Shown here one piece after another: positions 1-7,278 of a stretch of 37,563 bases of DNA (position 1 is the stretch's first letter; each line of letters starts with the position of its first letter). Both the position numbers and the translations under genes were made by a program. The stretch comes from Minisyncoccota bacterium (GTDB lineage: Bacteria; Patescibacteriota; JACMRA01), in the NCBI GenBank assembly GCA_014376695.1, contig JACMRA010000011.1, positions 1-37,563 on the forward strand, given 5' to 3'. A model generated the notes under the pieces. It was given only the letters and a program-made list of their open reading frames with translations, ran no database searches and was not told the origin of the DNA.

Positions 1-259
1 CATCGAGATTAGATTCGCTATCGACAAAACTTGGCATTTCGGTATAAGTCAATCGACCAACAAAGCCTTTTATCCCGTCACAGGCAATCTGAATTTGTCG
101 AGTTAACGGAAGCATATCTTGGGCAATACTTGCATTGAGAAATTCCCCCTCGTCTAACTGATTGTCAATAATATGCTCTTGGGCGATATCCAGAATTTTG
201 GATAGGGATTCAAGGGTTTTTCTAAAAGTTTGGGCAGTTTGATAGTATTGATTAGTCAT
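1..259 (-). CDS. DUF1993 family protein (C-terminus beyond window)
   Basis: The reverse strand reads open from an ATG at 259 to the window edge, giving 86 residues that begin MTNQYYQTAQTF. The pattern 'short N-terminus, L-x-x-L-S-K-I-L-D, then LNASIAQDMLPLTRQIQIACD' is the hallmark of the DUF1993 family, small helical proteins of about 165-170 aa with no established function (a DinB-like four-helix fold has been suggested for relatives). The reading frame continues past base 1, so roughly half the protein is missing only because of the window boundary. The start ATG has T at -1 and no Shine-Dalgarno sequence, as in most genes here. It is transcribed divergently from the pth operon. Confidence 0.8.
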   Translation of the reverse strand, partial: MTNQYYQTAQTFRKTLESLSKILDIAQEHIIDNQLDEGEFLNASIAQDMLPLTRQIQIACDGIKGFVGRLTYTEMPSFVDSESNLD

Positions 260-379
260 AAAATATAAGGGAATTGTAGGGCTTTTGTGCTTTTTGATTT
301 AACGACCCTAGTATGAAAAATAAAACAGATTTGGGCAAGGTCTTGCCAACAAAAAAAAGCTAATCAAGGATAGGTTAGT

Positions 380-964
380 ATGCTTCTTATATATGGTCTC
401 GGGAATAACGAACACAAATACCTCAAAACCAAGCACAATATTGGGCGAGTTGTAGTTGAGCAGCTGGCTGTCAAAATGGGTATTGATTTTACCAAAAAAG
501 ACGGTATTTGGATGGCTAGTCGCGGTCAAATTGTGTTGACTTATTCCAACGGGTATATGAACGAGTCGGGCAGGCCGCTGATAGCCTTAATTAATTATTA
601 TAAGTCGATCACCGAAGATTTATTTATTCTGATTATCCAAGATGACAGCGATCAGTTTATCACCAAAGCCAAGTTACTCCCTGCTGGCGGGACGGCTGGT
701 CATCGAGGGATTATAAGTATCAATCAGCATCTGAGTTCACTAAAGCTAGTTCCAGATCAGCTCTGGCGGCTAAAAATTGGTATTAGACAACCTCTCAATA
801 CCTCCAAATCCGAAACTTTTGTCATGAACAGAATTAGCCTTGCCGAAGAGCAAAAAGCTAACGAAATCACTGATATACTATTTGACAACTTGCAACTAAT
901 AAGTCAACTTAAAATCATCAAATTGCAAGGGGTAATCAACAGCTTAAACAAGTTGCACCAATAA
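380..964 (+). CDS. pth: peptidyl-tRNA hydrolase
   Basis: Hydrolyses peptidyl-tRNA released from stalled ribosomes, recycling tRNA. 194 aa, normal for bacterial Pth. Family motifs are visible in order: GLGN at 6-9, TKHNIG with the catalytic His at 19, YMNESG with Asn61, QDDSD with the catalytic Asp at 88, the GGTAGHRGI loop at 103-111, and LKIGIRQP. The residue after His108 is Arg, where the E. coli enzyme has Asn114 (GHNG), a position that contacts substrate. It opens a probable operon: the ABC ATPase gene starts 8 nt after its stop. Upstream bases contain AAGGAT but spaced too far to be a strong ribosome-binding site; the ATG is preceded by T. Confidence 0.93.
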   Translation: MLLIYGLGNNEHKYLKTKHNIGRVVVEQLAVKMGIDFTKKDGIWMASRGQIVLTYSNGYMNESGRPLIALINYYKSITEDLFILIIQDDSDQFITKAKLLPAGGTAGHRGIISINQHLSSLKLVPDQLWRLKIGIRQPLNTSKSETFVMNRISLAEEQKANEITDILFDNLQLISQLKIIKLQGVINSLNKLHQ

Positions 965-972
965 AATAAGGT

Positions 973-1899
973 ATGTTAATAGCCAAAAATCTGACCAAAA
1001 AATACGGTGATAAAACTATAATCCAGAACTTTGATTTGGAACTTCAATCTGGGCAGGCTATTGGCTTTTTGGGGCCTAACGGGGCTGGTAAAACCACCAT
1101 TATGCGAATGCTTAATCGGATTATTCACCCCGACAGCGGGACCGTAACTCTCGATGGTCATAGGCTTACCGACAAAGATCTAATCAAAATTGGCTACATG
1201 CCAGAAGAAAAAGGTCTTTATCCTCAAATGCGAGTCATCGATCAATTAATATATTTTGCCAGGATACGCGGATTGAGCAACAAAGAAGCCCATCGAGTCT
1301 CGTGGCATTGGCTCAATAAGTTCGAAATGGGGCAATATTCCAAGCACAAACATAGCAGCCTTTCCAAGGGCAACGCCCAAAAAATTCAATTTATCGTTAC
1401 GGTCCTTCACAACCCTGAGATTTTAATTCTCGATGAGCCGCTCTCTGGTCTTGATCCAATAAATGCCGATCTAATCAATAACAGTCTCAAAGAACTCCAA
1501 AAAGAGGGCAAGACAATTCTTTTTTCCTCTCATCGTATGGAACAAGTTGAGGCCATCTGCGACAGGATTATTTTGATAAATCAGGGTCATAAGATAGCCG
1601 ATGGAACCTTAGCCGAGCTCCAAAAGCCGTACTGGGAGAGTTCCTTAATACTAGAACTTGAAAAACCTTACAACCCCGAAGATTTCCGGTTGGCTAATTG
1701 TGAACTAAAACCATTAAATAAATTCGCTGTTCAAGTAAATTTGAGCCAAAGCCAATCAGTCAATCAAGTCATCAGTTATTGTATATCGCGACGCATCGAG
1801 CTAAAAGGATTCCATAAATCCCTGCCAACCATCAAAGAAATTTTTATCAAACTAACAGAGGCCGATAACCAAACGCAACCAATCCCCAAAATTCACTAA
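973..1899 (+). CDS. ABC transporter ATP-binding protein (NatA-like, DUF4162 C-terminus)
   Basis: ATPase half of an ABC-2 type exporter. 308 aa. Walker A GPNGAGKTT at 34-42, Q-loop region MPEEKGLYPQM near 76-86, signature SLSKGNAQKIQ, Walker B ILILDEP followed by a D-loop SGLDP, and the H-loop SSH are all present. The signature reads LSKGN rather than LSGGQ, which is normal in the NatA/YhaQ subgroup, as is the extra C-terminal region of about 80 residues (DUF4162). The cognate permease starts 5 nt downstream. NatAB-type exporters handle sodium or small hydrophobic compounds; the actual substrate cannot be read from the sequence. AAGG sits 5 nt before the start, one of the few SD-like strings in the window. 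Confidence 0.92.
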   Translation: MLIAKNLTKKYGDKTIIQNFDLELQSGQAIGFLGPNGAGKTTIMRMLNRIIHPDSGTVTLDGHRLTDKDLIKIGYMPEEKGLYPQMRVIDQLIYFARIRGLSNKEAHRVSWHWLNKFEMGQYSKHKHSSLSKGNAQKIQFIVTVLHNPEILILDEPLSGLDPINADLINNSLKELQKEGKTILFSSHRMEQVEAICDRIILINQGHKIADGTLAELQKPYWESSLILELEKPYNPEDFRLANCELKPLNKFAVQVNLSQSQSVNQVISYCISRRIELKGFHKSLPTIKEIFIKLTEADNQTQPIPKIH

Positions 1900-1904
1900 A
1901 TCCT

Positions 1905-3272
1905 ATGTCAAAAATCTGGCTCATTCTAATGAGAGAAATCTCGGTCAAAATCAAAACAGTCTGGTTTTGGTTAATCCCAGCAATTATCCCACTGTTCTTT
2001 GTGCTGATTGTGGCGGTAACAATTGCCTTCACTTATTTTACAAGTGTGAGTGCTAATGACAGGCCAATTAAGATACAAGTTGTCGACTCAACGCCAGCAC
2101 AACTATTTGGCAAATCCCTCAAAGATAGCCCTAAGCTAGATTACTCACTAACAACCGACACGCTAACTACAGCCAAAGCCAAGATACAGGACAAGCCAGG
2201 CGAATTCGTCCTGTCAGTTACCAGTAGCGTCAATAACAAAATTATCAATTACAATTCGCAGCTGTTTGGCACCACTAACCCCAAGGGGAACATCCAATTG
2301 AACATTCAAGGGGAGCTTTCGGCTATCAAACTTGAATTAGATCTCAAACGCACTGGATTATCTGGCGAAGTCCTTGACTCGCTTAATCAAGGTTTCCACC
2401 TCGAAACTGTGACTATTAGCAAAGAAGGAACCGAAAAATCTAACCTGACCTCTGTGGCCTTCGGCCTTAGTTACGTTATTGCCATCGGGATTTATTTCTT
2501 GTCCACGGTCTTTGGGACACAGATAATGATAAGCATCCTCGAAGAAAAGTCGTCGCGAGTGGTTGAAGTTCTCCTCTCGGCCGTCAAACCCTATCAATTA
2601 CTAATTGGCAAAATCCTCGGTCAATTCGCCTTAATCTCAATTCAAGCCGTTACAACGATAGTTGCAAGCGTTGTCATTGGAATTATTTCCCTGGTGATTG
2701 GAATTATAATTTTTATCCCCGGTATCGAAAATAATCTCAAATCAATCAACTTTAATCAAATTGCCAGTGGTTCTAGTCAAGTAACTAGTACTAGCGAATT
2801 TCGGGAGTTGGAGAATACTTTAGGTTTGATTAACAGCATTTTGACAGCTAATTCTGGTTGGTTATTAGTGTTATTCTTTGTGTATTTTTTGATTGGGATA
2901 ACATATTCGGCGATCTGGTTTGCGGCGATTGGAGCTAGTAGCGATAATTACCAATCGGCATCTAATTCGAGTCTGAGTTGGTTTGTATCGTTGCCAACTC
3001 TGCTTGGGGTGATATTCTTGCCTAATATTGCCAGTGATTCTAATACGGTCATTGCCAAATTCTTATCAATCTTTCCTTTTACTAGCTACATTGTAATGCC
3101 GGCTCGTTTGGCCCTCGGGGTGAGCAAATGGGAAGTGGCTTTGTCACTTGGGTGTTCACTGATAGGGCTGGCAATTTCGTTTTGGGTATGCGGCAAAATA
3201 TATCGAGTCGGACTCTTAATGTACGGGAAAAAACCAAGTATCGCTCAGATATTCAAATGGGTGTTGAGCTAA
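1905..3272 (+). CDS. ABC-2 type transporter permease (NatB-like)
   Basis: Membrane half of the exporter. 455 aa with the typical ABC-2 layout: one N-terminal transmembrane helix (about 20-48), a large external soluble segment (about 50-180), then a bundle of about five hydrophobic segments from 185 to 440. The motif ILEEKSSRVVEVLLSAVKPYQLLIGKILGQ at the start of the second half is the family's conserved cytoplasmic helix (the EEK..R..E.L..S pattern of NatB/YhaP). It is translationally close to its ATPase (5 nt) and is followed after 7 nt by an orphan membrane-anchored protein that may be an accessory subunit. Confidence 0.9.
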   Translation: MSKIWLILMREISVKIKTVWFWLIPAIIPLFFVLIVAVTIAFTYFTSVSANDRPIKIQVVDSTPAQLFGKSLKDSPKLDYSLTTDTLTTAKAKIQDKPGEFVLSVTSSVNNKIINYNSQLFGTTNPKGNIQLNIQGELSAIKLELDLKRTGLSGEVLDSLNQGFHLETVTISKEGTEKSNLTSVAFGLSYVIAIGIYFLSTVFGTQIMISILEEKSSRVVEVLLSAVKPYQLLIGKILGQFALISIQAVTTIVASVVIGIISLVIGIIIFIPGIENNLKSINFNQIASGSSQVTSTSEFRELENTLGLINSILTANSGWLLVLFFVYFLIGITYSAIWFAAIGASSDNYQSASNSSLSWFVSLPTLLGVIFLPNIASDSNTVIAKFLSIFPFTSYIVMPARLALGVSKWEVALSLGCSLIGLAISFWVCGKIYRVGLLMYGKKPSIAQIFKWVLS

Positions 3273-3279
3273 TCTTTGT

Positions 3280-4251
3280 ATGCTCAAGAAGATATACTTC
3301 GGGTTAATAGCCGCCATAACAATAATTGCGGTGGCTTCACTACTTGGTTACGGACTCGATTGGGGTGTTCGCCGCTGGAAGTTAGAGCAAAAGCTCAGTG
3401 ACATCGAGATATTCAACGGGACGGTTGCCAAAAAAAACTCACAACTTGAGCAAGTTAACTATTCGTGCAATCCCCAGGCGGTGTACAATCCACGTACCAA
3501 AGCCACCAAAACTATCTACCAGAACTGTACTCGAGAAGTGATTAATTACAGTATTGAGCTAAGTTTTGGAGACAAAATTGACTACGGGACGCTAAGCAAA
3601 GGGCAACCAGCGCCCAAACTCTGGCAAGAGATTAAGCCTGGGCAACCAGCCAGCCTCCCAAAAAATTATAAAAATTATATCAAAGCTTCCGACACCACAA
3701 TCCTCAAGCGAAAAGCCTTTTTGGATAGTTACCAATACGCCAAATTAGTTCCAGAAATCCCCAAAGTCTACGACAAGATTAAAGTCGATCAAGTAATCCA
3801 AATCAATCACAGCGACGGCTATCCAAAGTACGAAGCAGAGCAAATGGATCTATTTGATGCCGAATTGGCCAGGCTTAACGGCAAACTTGGTGAGTCGAAG
3901 CAACTTAATACCATTGTCATATTGCTACCCGATTATATGAATGATATGATTTTTGCTGTGGATCAAAAATGGATAGGCGGTAACAAAAATGAGGTAATTC
4001 TATTTGTAAATTTGGCCAAAGACAAGTCAATTACTCGAGTTCAAAGCTTATCTTGGTCAACCCAAAACGGTGAAATAGAATCTAAGCTGGACAATATTCT
4101 TGTTTATCAGATTAAGCAACTCAATACTAATCAGCAAATCACAGAGGCTATCGAGAATATCCAGACGACTTTAGAAACCTCCTTCGATCGCAAATCCATG
4201 CAAGATTATGAGTATCTCCTGCAAGAAGTCAAAAGCCGGTACGGATTTTAG
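3280..4251 (+). CDS. membrane-anchored extracytoplasmic protein, possibly TPM-like domain
   Basis: I do not recognise this gene with certainty. 323 aa: one N-terminal transmembrane segment (about 6-27, ending in the WGVRRWK stop-transfer), then a soluble extracytoplasmic region. The C-terminal third (about 195-310) reads 'IVILLPDYMNDMIFAVDQKWIGGNKNEVILFVNLAKDK', which resembles the layout of TPM/YgcG domains (hydrophobic strand, helix ending in KW, glycine-rich turn, 'N-x-V-I-L-F-V' strand); this is a weak, structural resemblance only. Four Cys are not obvious beyond two in the middle (CNPQ and NCTR) that could form a disulphide. It is the last gene of the pth-ABC operon, 7 nt after the permease, so it may assist the exporter. 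Confidence 0.75.
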   Translation: MLKKIYFGLIAAITIIAVASLLGYGLDWGVRRWKLEQKLSDIEIFNGTVAKKNSQLEQVNYSCNPQAVYNPRTKATKTIYQNCTREVINYSIELSFGDKIDYGTLSKGQPAPKLWQEIKPGQPASLPKNYKNYIKASDTTILKRKAFLDSYQYAKLVPEIPKVYDKIKVDQVIQINHSDGYPKYEAEQMDLFDAELARLNGKLGESKQLNTIVILLPDYMNDMIFAVDQKWIGGNKNEVILFVNLAKDKSITRVQSLSWSTQNGEIESKLDNILVYQIKQLNTNQQITEAIENIQTTLETSFDRKSMQDYEYLLQEVKSRYGF

Positions 4252-4338
4252 AAAAAAGACTAAGACTCAAATTAATGTTTCTCCATTGCCAAAAAATTGT
4301 TTCTTGCCCAGACTCTAAGCATACTTACCATTATTTAC

Positions 4339-4344
4339 TATAAT
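4339..4344 (+). promoter_or_regulatory. -10 box of a probable leaderless promoter
   Basis: TATAAT ends 10 nt before the ATG at 4355, so the expected transcription start falls about 3-4 nt upstream of the start codon. No convincing -35 hexamer lies 16-18 nt upstream (TAAGCA). This separates the methyltransferase from the preceding operon. Confidence 0.5.
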
Positions 4345-4354
4345 ATTATTATTT

Positions 4355-5191
4355 ATGATTCAAACTTATCAACTACTCGATTGCGGCGACAAGCAAAAAC
4401 TAGAACAAATCGGGCAATACAAAATTATCCGGCCGTGTCCACAAGCTCTTTGGCCTAAGCTCAACCCCGAAAACTGGACAAAAAAAATTGACGCCGAATT
4501 TGTCCGAACTACCGAAGAAAAAGGAACTTGGGATTGGAATATCCCAGCTGAGCGTATCCCTGAAAATTGGAAAGTCAAATCGCCAAATGGCCTAATCTGG
4601 AATATCGAACCAAATGATTTTGGGAATATTGGTATTTTTGCCGAACATTGGGGTTACGTTGAAGAGATTTCTGAGGAGTTTGCGCCTAAGTGTAGTGTGC
4701 TAAATTTGTTCACTTATTTCGGTTCTAATGCAGTTCGCCTAGTCGAAAAAGGCTTCAGTCTAACGGCTGTCGACTCGTCCAAACTTGCAATGACCAATTA
4801 TGTTGCCAACCTCGAAAACAATAAGCTGGATCGAAATGGTCAACGACTTATCAAAGAAGATGCCTACACTTTTGTTCAGCGAGAGATTCGCCGAGGAGCT
4901 AAATATCCGGCGGTTATGGCTGACGCACCGAGCTATGGAAAAGGCACCAAAAAGAACGAAATGTTCAAAATTGAAGATGATTTAATCGATCTTATGGTTG
5001 ACTGCGAAAAGCTTCTGACCGAAGACGGTAAATTTGTGCTAACTCTGCACTCACCTCGTTTTACTCCAGCAATTCTAGAAATTCTTTGCGGGCAACTCTT
5101 TCCACACCGAACTACAACTTGTCGCGAGATATTTATTGAGGCTGCCAGTGGGATTAAGCTCCCAAGCGGATTCTTGGTCAAAATATATTAG
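4355..5191 (+). CDS. class I SAM-dependent methyltransferase (RlmI/RlmK-related)
   Basis: 278 aa. N-terminal segment with GxxKIIRPCPQALWPK, then a Rossmann methyltransferase core: motif I region VLNLFTYFGSNAV, acidic end of strand 2 LTAVDSS, motif IV ADAPSYGKGTKK, and VLTLHSPRFT near the C-terminus. The DxPSYG(R/K)G motif plus 'REIRRGAKY' immediately before it is characteristic of the Methyltrans_SAM family that includes the RNA m5C/m7G methyltransferases RlmI and the C-terminal half of RlmL/RlmK. It lacks a PUA domain, so the RNA target (probably rRNA) is inferred only from family. Single-gene unit with its own -10 box upstream and a terminator downstream. Confidence 0.85.
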   Translation: MIQTYQLLDCGDKQKLEQIGQYKIIRPCPQALWPKLNPENWTKKIDAEFVRTTEEKGTWDWNIPAERIPENWKVKSPNGLIWNIEPNDFGNIGIFAEHWGYVEEISEEFAPKCSVLNLFTYFGSNAVRLVEKGFSLTAVDSSKLAMTNYVANLENNKLDRNGQRLIKEDAYTFVQREIRRGAKYPAVMADAPSYGKGTKKNEMFKIEDDLIDLMVDCEKLLTEDGKFVLTLHSPRFTPAILEILCGQLFPHRTTTCREIFIEAASGIKLPSGFLVKIY

Positions 5192-5216
5192 CTTGACATT
5201 TTCTGGCTTTTTTGTT

Positions 5217-5242
5217 ACCACTTCTGACTTGGAGTGGTTTTT
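5217..5242 (+). terminator. intrinsic terminator after the methyltransferase gene
   Basis: ACCACT and AGTGGT form a 6-bp stem around a 10-nt loop and are followed by a run of five T. It lies 25 nt after the stop of the 4355-5191 gene and just upstream of the dps promoter, so it isolates the two units. Confidence 0.65.
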
Positions 5243-5259
5243 ATGGGTTCTAGATTTGG

Positions 5260-5288
5260 TTTACCATAACAACTTTCTAAGGTACAAT
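5260..5288 (+). promoter_or_regulatory. promoter of dps
   Basis: TTTACC and TACAAT hexamers separated by exactly 17 nt; the predicted transcription start is about 5295, giving a leader near 40 nt before the ATG at 5334. Confidence 0.65.
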
Positions 5289-5297
5289 AAATTGTAC
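5282..5297 (+). promoter_or_regulatory. candidate operator over the dps -10 box
   Basis: Perfect 7-2-7 inverted repeat GTACAAT-AA-ATTGTAC covering the -10 hexamer and predicted start point. The position is right for a repressor. The arm spacing (2 nt) is unlike the 7-1-7 Fur/PerR consensus, so the regulator is not identified. Confidence 0.4.
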
Positions 5298-5333
5298 AAG
5301 ATTTTTTAATCTAAAAACCAAAATCAAAAAAAT

Positions 5334-5816
5334 ATGACTCGCTCAACTACAATAAATCCAATCATAGCTGATTTAAACAAATTATTAGCTAATCTCATTG
5401 ACTTTTATTTTACTTACAAGCATTTTCATTGGCATATCACTGGCCAGGATTTCTACCCTTTTCATTTGGAATTCGACAAAAATGCCTCGATAATTTATGC
5501 TAATTGGGATTTGATAGCCGAACGTATTCGCCAGCTCGGGGGGGAGGCTCAGGCCAGTGGCCGCCAGGTAATCAATAACAGCAATTTACCACAGTACGCA
5601 AGTTTGGACCTGACCAAGCAACTTAATTTGCAAGATTATGTACTTATCCACCTCGAAGCCTGCCACGAACAGACTATTATCACGCTTAATAGTGTTATCG
5701 AACAGGCTGGGGCTGCCAGCGACTTTTCTACGGCGGACATCTTGACCGCCATTCTAGAAGAGCAACAACAGATGCACTGGTTTATAAGTTCCAGCATTGA
5801 CAATTTGGAGGAGTAG
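5334..5816 (+). CDS. dps: Dps-like ferritin (DNA-binding protein from starved cells)
   Basis: Forms 12-subunit cages that oxidise and store iron with peroxide and protect DNA. 160 aa, usual length. The inter-subunit ferroxidase ligands of Dps are all present: His in KHFHWHI, His and Asp in FHLEFD, and Asp/Glu in WDLIAERI. The N-terminal tail is short (about 10 residues, one Arg), so DNA binding through a basic tail is not obvious. It is a single-gene unit with a good promoter and an inverted repeat over the -10 box, consistent with stress or iron-responsive control. It converges with the GtrA-like gene, whose stop lies 5 nt away. No Shine-Dalgarno; the start is preceded by AAAAAAT. Confidence 0.92.
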   Translation: MTRSTTINPIIADLNKLLANLIDFYFTYKHFHWHITGQDFYPFHLEFDKNASIIYANWDLIAERIRQLGGEAQASGRQVINNSNLPQYASLDLTKQLNLQDYVLIHLEACHEQTIITLNSVIEQAGAASDFSTADILTAILEEQQQMHWFISSSIDNLEE

Positions 5817-5820
5817 ATAA

Positions 5821-6375
5821 CTACTTAAGAGTCCCAAAAATCAGACTATATCCAACGAAGTTGCTTATCATACTAACCCCAATTAGCAAAATTTTGGCAA
5901 TTAACGGCCAGTGATGAATAACCAGGCTAGACTTTCGACTGCGGGCTGATTCGACGTAACCGACCGTGTTAACAATTTTTAGGACCGCAAGGCTACTCGT
6001 AAGCCAGTTAAGAACATATGTGGTCACTAGCCATGTAAATATCGATACCAAAAAAAACTTAATCGGTTGCCAAATATCCCCACCGCTTACATCTCGATAA
6101 GTCACAAATCGGTTCAGCGGATAGCTAACAAAAATCGTAGTAATCAAAAAAGATATACTATGAGCCAGTGTATATTGGGTTTTGACCAGTGCCGTGAGGG
6201 TAGTAAGTCTGGTGACGACTCGAGGGTATTGACTCAGTCTGTCAATCAGAATCTTGTAAATTAGAATATCAATTACTGAGTTGACCACCCCGACAATTCC
6301 AAAGGTTATAAATCTTATAATTTGCTCTAACATAAATATTGGTGTAGGTTTTGGGTATCTGTCATACTTTTTCAC
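5821..6375 (-). CDS. GtrA family membrane protein
   Basis: 184 aa with four hydrophobic helices and the GtrA opening pattern 'IIRFITFGIVGVVNSVIDILIY', then 'FLITTIFVSYPLNRFVTY', the conserved N-R-F-V-T-Y-R motif of the family. GtrA-like proteins flip or assist transfer of lipid-linked sugars during polysaccharide or teichoic acid modification. The start is GTG at 6375: a TATAAT box lies 7 nt upstream, the same spacing as at pnp, so a leaderless GTG start is favoured; an ATG at 6333 (residue 15, right before the first helix) is the alternative. The loop between helices 3 and 4 carries an extra basic stretch (SARSRKSS). Confidence 0.87.
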   Translation of the reverse strand: MKKYDRYPKPTPIFMLEQIIRFITFGIVGVVNSVIDILIYKILIDRLSQYPRVVTRLTTLTALVKTQYTLAHSISFLITTIFVSYPLNRFVTYRDVSGGDIWQPIKFFLVSIFTWLVTTYVLNWLTSSLAVLKIVNTVGYVESARSRKSSLVIHHWPLIAKILLIGVSMISNFVGYSLIFGTLK

Positions 6376-6382
6376 ACATCTA

Positions 6383-6388
6383 ATTATA
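6383..6388 (-). promoter_or_regulatory. -10 box 7 nt before the GTG of the GtrA-like gene
   Basis: TATAAT on the minus strand, preceded by TTTGACC; 7 nt to the GTG start at 6375. No strong -35 at 17 nt. It supports a leaderless transcript. Confidence 0.45.
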
Positions 6389-6444
6389 GGTCAAATAAAT
6401 CCCTTACGGGTAAGTTGCCTCCTTAGGTTAAGCCAAATTTCTAT

Positions 6445-7233
6445 ATGTCATATACTAACCAATCCCAGCAGTGGGCCAGCCTCCAGGCCTCCAAAAAGCA
6501 CTTAAGCTACGATTACCTCGAAAAGCCAGCAATGTACAAATATCTTGGCAAAGATTATGAAACCGTCTTATGTCTTGGTTCGGGAACCGGCGAGGAAGTT
6601 GAGTATATCGCTGCCAACTGCTCACCAAAAATAGTTTATGGACTCGATAATGCCGCGGGGCTGATTGAACTGGCGGGTCAAATGTACCCACGCCAGAATA
6701 CCAAACACGAGACTATTGCAATGGAAAATATTCATAAGTGGCTAGAGTATGAGAATTTAATTGGGCGGGTGGATTTGATATATTCCAGCTTAGCGGTGCA
6801 TTACATAGAGGATTGGGACAAGTTGATGGGGGATTGTTATCGCTTACTAAGACCAGGCGGCGTGCTGCTATTCTCCACTCACCATCCTATCAAGTGGGGA
6901 TCGCAGACAATCAGGTCAAAAGAAAAAAATAGCTTTTTAATGGGTTATACCAAAAATCTCAAACCAGAAAAAGGGGTTACAAGCTTCCAAGTCTACGGTG
7001 ATTATCTCACTACGAGGGCAATTTGGGATAAGCTGCTTGGCAAAATTGATATTAAGTACTATCATCGATCGATTAGTACCATTTTTAGCGAGGTCCAAAA
7101 GGCCGGTTTCTTGGTTACCAATCTTGATGAACCACTGCCAATAGACGAGGCAAAGAATCTCAAAAATGACTTTTGGGCGGTGCATAGTCAGATACCTTTG
7201 TTCCTAGTAGTTCGAGCTGTGAAACCGAATTAA
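6445..7233 (+). CDS. class I SAM-dependent methyltransferase (Methyltransf_11 type)
   Basis: 262 aa. Motif I VLCLGSGTGEEV at about 48-59, acidic strand-2 end YGLDNA, then 'DLIYSSLAVHYIEDWDKLM' and 'LLRPGGVLLFSTHHP', the classic post-motif III signature of small-molecule methyltransferases (ubiquinone/malonyl-ACP/menaquinone-type fold). The 'YSSLAVHYIEDW' string with 'FSTHHPIKWG' is common in uncharacterised methyltransferases of Firmicutes and CPR. The substrate cannot be deduced. It is followed by the exonuclease gene after only a few tens of bases. It is divergent from the GtrA-like gene. Confidence 0.87.
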   Translation: MSYTNQSQQWASLQASKKHLSYDYLEKPAMYKYLGKDYETVLCLGSGTGEEVEYIAANCSPKIVYGLDNAAGLIELAGQMYPRQNTKHETIAMENIHKWLEYENLIGRVDLIYSSLAVHYIEDWDKLMGDCYRLLRPGGVLLFSTHHPIKWGSQTIRSKEKNSFLMGYTKNLKPEKGVTSFQVYGDYLTTRAIWDKLLGKIDIKYYHRSISTIFSEVQKAGFLVTNLDEPLPIDEAKNLKNDFWAVHSQIPLFLVVRAVKPN

Positions 7234-7278
7234 TAGCCTTTTTTGACAATAGCGCGCCGCTTGGCCTTGATTATGAAT

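Noticed and set aside
973-1899. ABC signature LSKGN instead of LSGGQ as a defect
   Set aside because: This variant is normal in NatA-type exporters, and Walker A, Walker B and the H-loop are intact.
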